A stretch of 7,342 bases of DNA, from positions 1-7,342 of the forward strand of contig JAGLBQ010000099.1 of assembly GCA_023146675.1 (NCBI GenBank), read 5' to 3'. Positions 4,951 through 7,342 of this stretch are shown here, piece after piece (position 1 is the stretch's first letter; the number at the start of each line of letters is the position of its first letter). The notes under the pieces were generated by a model. It saw only the letters and a list, made by a program, of their open reading frames with translations. It was not told the DNA's origin and did not search any database. A program made the position numbers and the translations under genes. This stretch comes from Cocleimonas sp. (GTDB taxonomy: Bacteria; Pseudomonadota; Gammaproteobacteria; Thiotrichales; Thiotrichaceae).

Positions 4951-5802
4951 ATGAATAATATAACCTTTATGGTATGCCCCCACGACACCGCTAAAAATCC
5001 TGAGAGATGGTTCATGTTCGCTCAATTTTTAACACAGCGTATCCAGAACAGTATTAAGTTTGAACAAAGCTTAGATTTCATCGATTTTCATGAAAAACTG
5101 AATTCAGGTGGTTTAATTTATGCTAATCCACAAGATTCTTTAAAACTAATAAAAACAAATGGTTACATACCGATTGCTCGTCCTGTTAATTTATTCGATG
5201 AGATTGTTTTTCTTACGAGTAATAATATAAAAAATCCTACATTACAAGATTTTGCGGGCAGCACTGTCATTAGTGTCACATCGATGATGGTGACACAAGT
5301 AGGTATCAACTATTTAGAGCGGCAACATATTAAACCCTTAGAAGTACTGTCTAGATCGAGCTGGATGACGGTTGTTAGACATATTTATCGCGGTGAAAAT
5401 GATTTTGGTCTGGTCTATAAAGATTTTTATGATGGTTTAACTAACTTGAGTAAAAGAAACTTACAAAAAGTAGGAGAAACACAGGATGCAAGCATACATC
5501 ATAATTTTCTCATTGCCCCAGAATTACAAACAATGACAGACACAATTAAACATTATTTACTCAACATGAAGGATGACAGCCCTCAAGGTGAAGAAATTCT
5601 TAATAATTTAGGTATTCAAAAATTAGTCTCCGTGAGTAAAAATGATATTTTACACCCATGGGATTCAGCTAAACATACCATTGACGTCATGGCTAATAAA
5701 TTAGCTCATCCCCCTTCCTTATGCCATCATCATCACCCTACAGATAATATCAAAAACAATAGCCCTTGCTCTGATGTTATTTTAAACCATAAGAATCTAT
5801 AG
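4951..5802 (+). CDS. PhnD-like substrate-binding domain protein without signal peptide, His-rich tail
   Basis: A 283-residue protein resembling the PhnD/SsuA periplasmic binding fold used for phosphonate and related ligands. Family-like features: ANPQDSLKLIKTNGYIPIARP (58-78), DEIVFLTSN (83-91), LQDFAGSTVISVTS (98-111) and a VVRHIYRGENDFGLVYKD segment (141-158), matching the alternating-lobe pattern of that domain. The N-terminus MNNITFMVCP goes straight into the first strand with no signal peptide, and an in-frame TAA lies at 4933-4935, so no longer secreted form exists. It is therefore probably cytoplasmic, unlike transporter-linked homologues, and may act as a ligand sensor (inference). 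Residues 254-283 form a His/Asn-rich tail with HHHH at 259-262 and Cys at 258 and 273, a possible metal site. AGGT precedes the start closely. No ABC permease or ATPase flanks it. Confidence 0.75.
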   Translation: MNNITFMVCPHDTAKNPERWFMFAQFLTQRIQNSIKFEQSLDFIDFHEKLNSGGLIYANPQDSLKLIKTNGYIPIARPVNLFDEIVFLTSNNIKNPTLQDFAGSTVISVTSMMVTQVGINYLERQHIKPLEVLSRSSWMTVVRHIYRGENDFGLVYKDFYDGLTNLSKRNLQKVGETQDASIHHNFLIAPELQTMTDTIKHYLLNMKDDSPQGEEILNNLGIQKLVSVSKNDILHPWDSAKHTIDVMANKLAHPPSLCHHHHPTDNIKNNSPCSDVILNHKNL

Positions 5803-5907
5803 ATATTCAGGTATCCTACATTTTCCAGTTGATACTTTATTCATTGAAATTGACTGCTTTAGCCATCAATTCCATAATGTGCAAACTATTTTTTAAAATG
5901 GTTATCC

Positions 5908-6309
5908 TCAAGCCTCATCAGGGGCATTTCTCATATGATCTGCAACATTGCTAAATGACGACTCTAATGTCATTAGCAATAGTTCATTATCGATGATCTG
6001 CTCTTGAAGTGCTTGGTTCATACAGTTCAGCCACTGATCTCGTTCTAATGAGGTTATTTTGAAGGGTAAATGCCGTGCGCGTAAACGAGGATGACCGTAT
6101 TCTTCAATATACAACGAAGGACCTCCCAACCAACCTGATAAAAATAAGAAAAGTTTTTTTCTTGAAACTCTCAATGATTTTGCATGTAAATCACGCAATT
6201 CAGATACATCATCACGTGCATCCATTAAATCATAGAAGCGATCAACTAACTGATGAACTCCTTTTTCACCACCGAGTTGATCATATTGAGATTGAGGCGT
6301 TGATTGCAT
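5908..6309 (-). CDS. Group II truncated haemoglobin
   Basis: A 133-residue haem protein of the trHb2 (YjbI/GlbO) family, which binds O2 and other diatomic ligands and is linked to oxidative or nitrosative stress. Visible motifs: YDQLGGEKGV at 9-18 (pre-A/A helix), FYDLMD at 25-30 with Y26 as the likely distal Tyr B10, FLSGWLGGPSLY at 56-67 (the glycine motif before the F helix), then GHPRLRARHLPF at 72-83 with H80 as the likely proximal HisF8, and RDQWLNCM at 90-97 with W93 at G8. Length is normal for the family and all expected haem-pocket residues are present. The ribosome binding site is weak (GTGGT). It lies 173 bp downstream of the lipoprotein gene on the same strand and faces the PhnD-like gene with a 105-bp gap, so it probably has its own promoter. 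Confidence 0.95.
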   Translation of the reverse strand: MQSTPQSQYDQLGGEKGVHQLVDRFYDLMDARDDVSELRDLHAKSLRVSRKKLFLFLSGWLGGPSLYIEEYGHPRLRARHLPFKITSLERDQWLNCMNQALQEQIIDNELLLMTLESSFSNVADHMRNAPDEA

Positions 6310-6361
6310 GTTAATACCACGGTTAAATTAGAAAGCGGTATAGTTTCTCATAAAAAAGATC

Positions 6362-6367
6362 ATTATA
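6362..6367 (-). promoter_or_regulatory. TATAAT box upstream of the truncated haemoglobin
   Basis: A perfect TATAAT lies on the minus strand 52 bp before the haemoglobin start codon. No good -35 is found 16-18 bp upstream (the region reads TAAAAG/ATAAAA), so if used the promoter probably needs an activator. No clear NsrR or FNR box is seen. Confidence 0.3.
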
Positions 6368-6429
6368 GATATTTCTTTACTATCCTTTTATTTTAATAAA
6401 GTAAAAACAAAATAGATAAAATTTCAAGC

Positions 6430-6492
6430 TGATAGGAAAAGACTGTTAATTTGCACTCCTTAGCCTATCAATATTGTGATAATTAATTATCA
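6430..6492. repeat. Cluster of dyads at the end of the lipoprotein gene
   Basis: TGATAGG (6430-6436) and CCTATCA (6464-6470) are inverted, and a perfect 16-bp palindrome TGATAATTAATTATCA (6477-6492) spans the lipoprotein stop codon. None is followed by a U-run, so they are poor terminators. Repeated TGATA/TATCA half-sites upstream of the haemoglobin gene could be a regulator-binding cluster, but AT-richness makes some of this expected by chance. Confidence 0.35.
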
Positions 6493-7166
6493 TCACCCTC
6501 AAAAGTAACTTTAGTCGTCATCTTATGCACCGTACCTGATGTATCGGTAATGGTATAGTTTACCAACTCTGCACCTGTACAATTTTTAGAAAAACCATTC
6601 ATGTCTTCAATAAAATGCGTACAGTTGGAGTATCCCGCTGTATTATAGTTAGTTCCCCAACCTCTAGACTGATGAAGTAGATCCGTAATTGATGCTTGAT
6701 CAAACACATTTTTTGTTAAAACCGAATCATATTTTGATTCACAGTTAATGCTCACACCGTTATGCGTACCCGACGTTACAACTTCACCGCTAGAAAAATC
6801 TGCATAAATTTTAACCTTTAGCGTTGAACCATCCGTACAAGATACCTCAGTCGACCTATTTCGTTGTAGATCTTTTATATCTAAAGACGAAATACCACTT
6901 TTTAATTTGAACACTTCACTACTGGTTCCTGTTGAATATTGTTGCGTGACATATTCAAGATCCCCCTTATGACCGCCTTCTGAGGTGGATAACACTATGC
7001 GTCCTTCAACTTGTGTCGTTCTTGGTTGTTTCAAGGTTAATTTTGCAACGGGATCCATCTCATTCACACCACCAAGAAATGGTTCAGTATCAGTAGAACC
7101 ACCACCACCACAGGCAGTTAAAACAACCAAAGAAAAAATACTAGTGACAATAATTGTTTTGCTCAT
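6483..7166 (-). CDS. Lipoprotein of unknown function
   Basis: A 227-residue protein. The start is taken as the ATG at 7166 because GAGAGGT sits 6 nt upstream; an upstream in-frame ATG at 7181 would put this site inside the coding region. Residues 1-18 form a type II signal peptide (MSKTIIVTSIFSLVVLTAC) with lipobox L16-T17-A18-C19, so it should be lipidated at C19. Residue 20 is Gly, not Asp, favouring outer membrane sorting. A flexible Gly/Ser/Asp spacer follows. The mature domain is rich in Ser, Thr and beta-prone residues, with four cysteines (110, 142, 182, 196) that could form two disulfides. I recognise no family. It lies upstream of the truncated haemoglobin on the same strand, without visible coupling. 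Confidence 0.85.
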   Translation of the reverse strand: MSKTIIVTSIFSLVVLTACGGGGSTDTEPFLGGVNEMDPVAKLTLKQPRTTQVEGRIVLSTSEGGHKGDLEYVTQQYSTGTSSEVFKLKSGISSLDIKDLQRNRSTEVSCTDGSTLKVKIYADFSSGEVVTSGTHNGVSINCESKYDSVLTKNVFDQASITDLLHQSRGWGTNYNTAGYSNCTHFIEDMNGFSKNCTGAELVNYTITDTSGTVHKMTTKVTFEGDDN

Positions 7167-7181
7167 TGTGTTACCTCTCAT

Positions 7182-7342
7182 ATAATTAACAGGACATCTA
7201 AAACATAGTACAATTCTCTAGATATTGTAATAACAGCGCGTGCTTTACTAGGCTTTATTTATCTGACAAACGAATATCATTAAGGTTCGTTATGCCAAAA
7301 TGGCTTACCTACCGTGAGCGTACTAGCCTGAGCCATATCTCT
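7182..7342. other. Upstream region of the lipoprotein gene
   Basis: No ORF of note. It should hold the lipoprotein promoter on the minus strand. A possible weak one is TTGTAC followed about 18 nt later by TTAATT, but neither hexamer is strong. A short GCCA/TGGC dyad (7294-7304) is probably insignificant. Confidence 0.3.

Noticed and set aside
7167..7181. An upstream ATG adding MRGNT to the lipoprotein.
   Set aside because: The Shine-Dalgarno GAGAGGT would lie inside the added codons. The ATG at 7166 gives a normal signal peptide.

Overview
The window is AT-rich bacterial DNA with a compact gene layout. RtcB, a group II truncated haemoglobin, a Gly-rich lipobox lipoprotein and a VWA-like metallopeptidase together suggest a low-GC gammaproteobacterium. 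This assignment is inferred from protein style only; no rRNA or tRNA is present to anchor it. I see no transposase, CRISPR array or tRNA.

Left part (1-2800, minus strand). An apparent transcription unit reads leftward: rtcB (RNA ligase), then a hairpin, a 57-codon small ORF with a strong ribosome binding site, a 306-residue protein of unknown function whose start overlaps the small ORF, and a small basic protein. The last ORF has a strong intrinsic terminator inside its coding frame, so its transcripts should end without a stop codon. That arrangement is known for ribosome-rescue factors such as ArfA.

Middle (2792-3456). A 665-base gap separates rtcB (minus) from the metallopeptidase gene (plus), and it is not empty. 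On the minus strand it holds a near-consensus sigma70 promoter and a predicted RNA of about 220 nt. This RNA contains a 9-codon ORF whose Shine-Dalgarno can pair with a downstream anti-Shine-Dalgarno, a hairpin with a symmetric A/A mismatch, a GAAA-tetraloop hairpin and a terminator with a seven-U tail. A perfect 16-bp inverted repeat and AT-rich repeats lie between this terminator and rtcB. It could be an attenuator-type leader of rtcB or an independent small RNA, and I match it to no known riboswitch class.

Right part (3457-7342). A two-domain metallopeptidase/VWA protein is followed by a PhnD-like substrate-binding protein that lacks a signal peptide and has a His-rich tail. Convergent to it on the minus strand are a group II truncated haemoglobin and, upstream of that, a secreted lipoprotein of unknown function.

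Working picture (inference): 2792-3456 is a shared control region for RNA-repair genes on the left and a VWA/metallopeptidase on the right, a type of protein normally partnered with a MoxR AAA ATPase, which is not in this window. The most novel points are the structured RNA ahead of rtcB, the unknown 57-residue and 306-residue genes behind it, and the terminator inside the basic-protein ORF.
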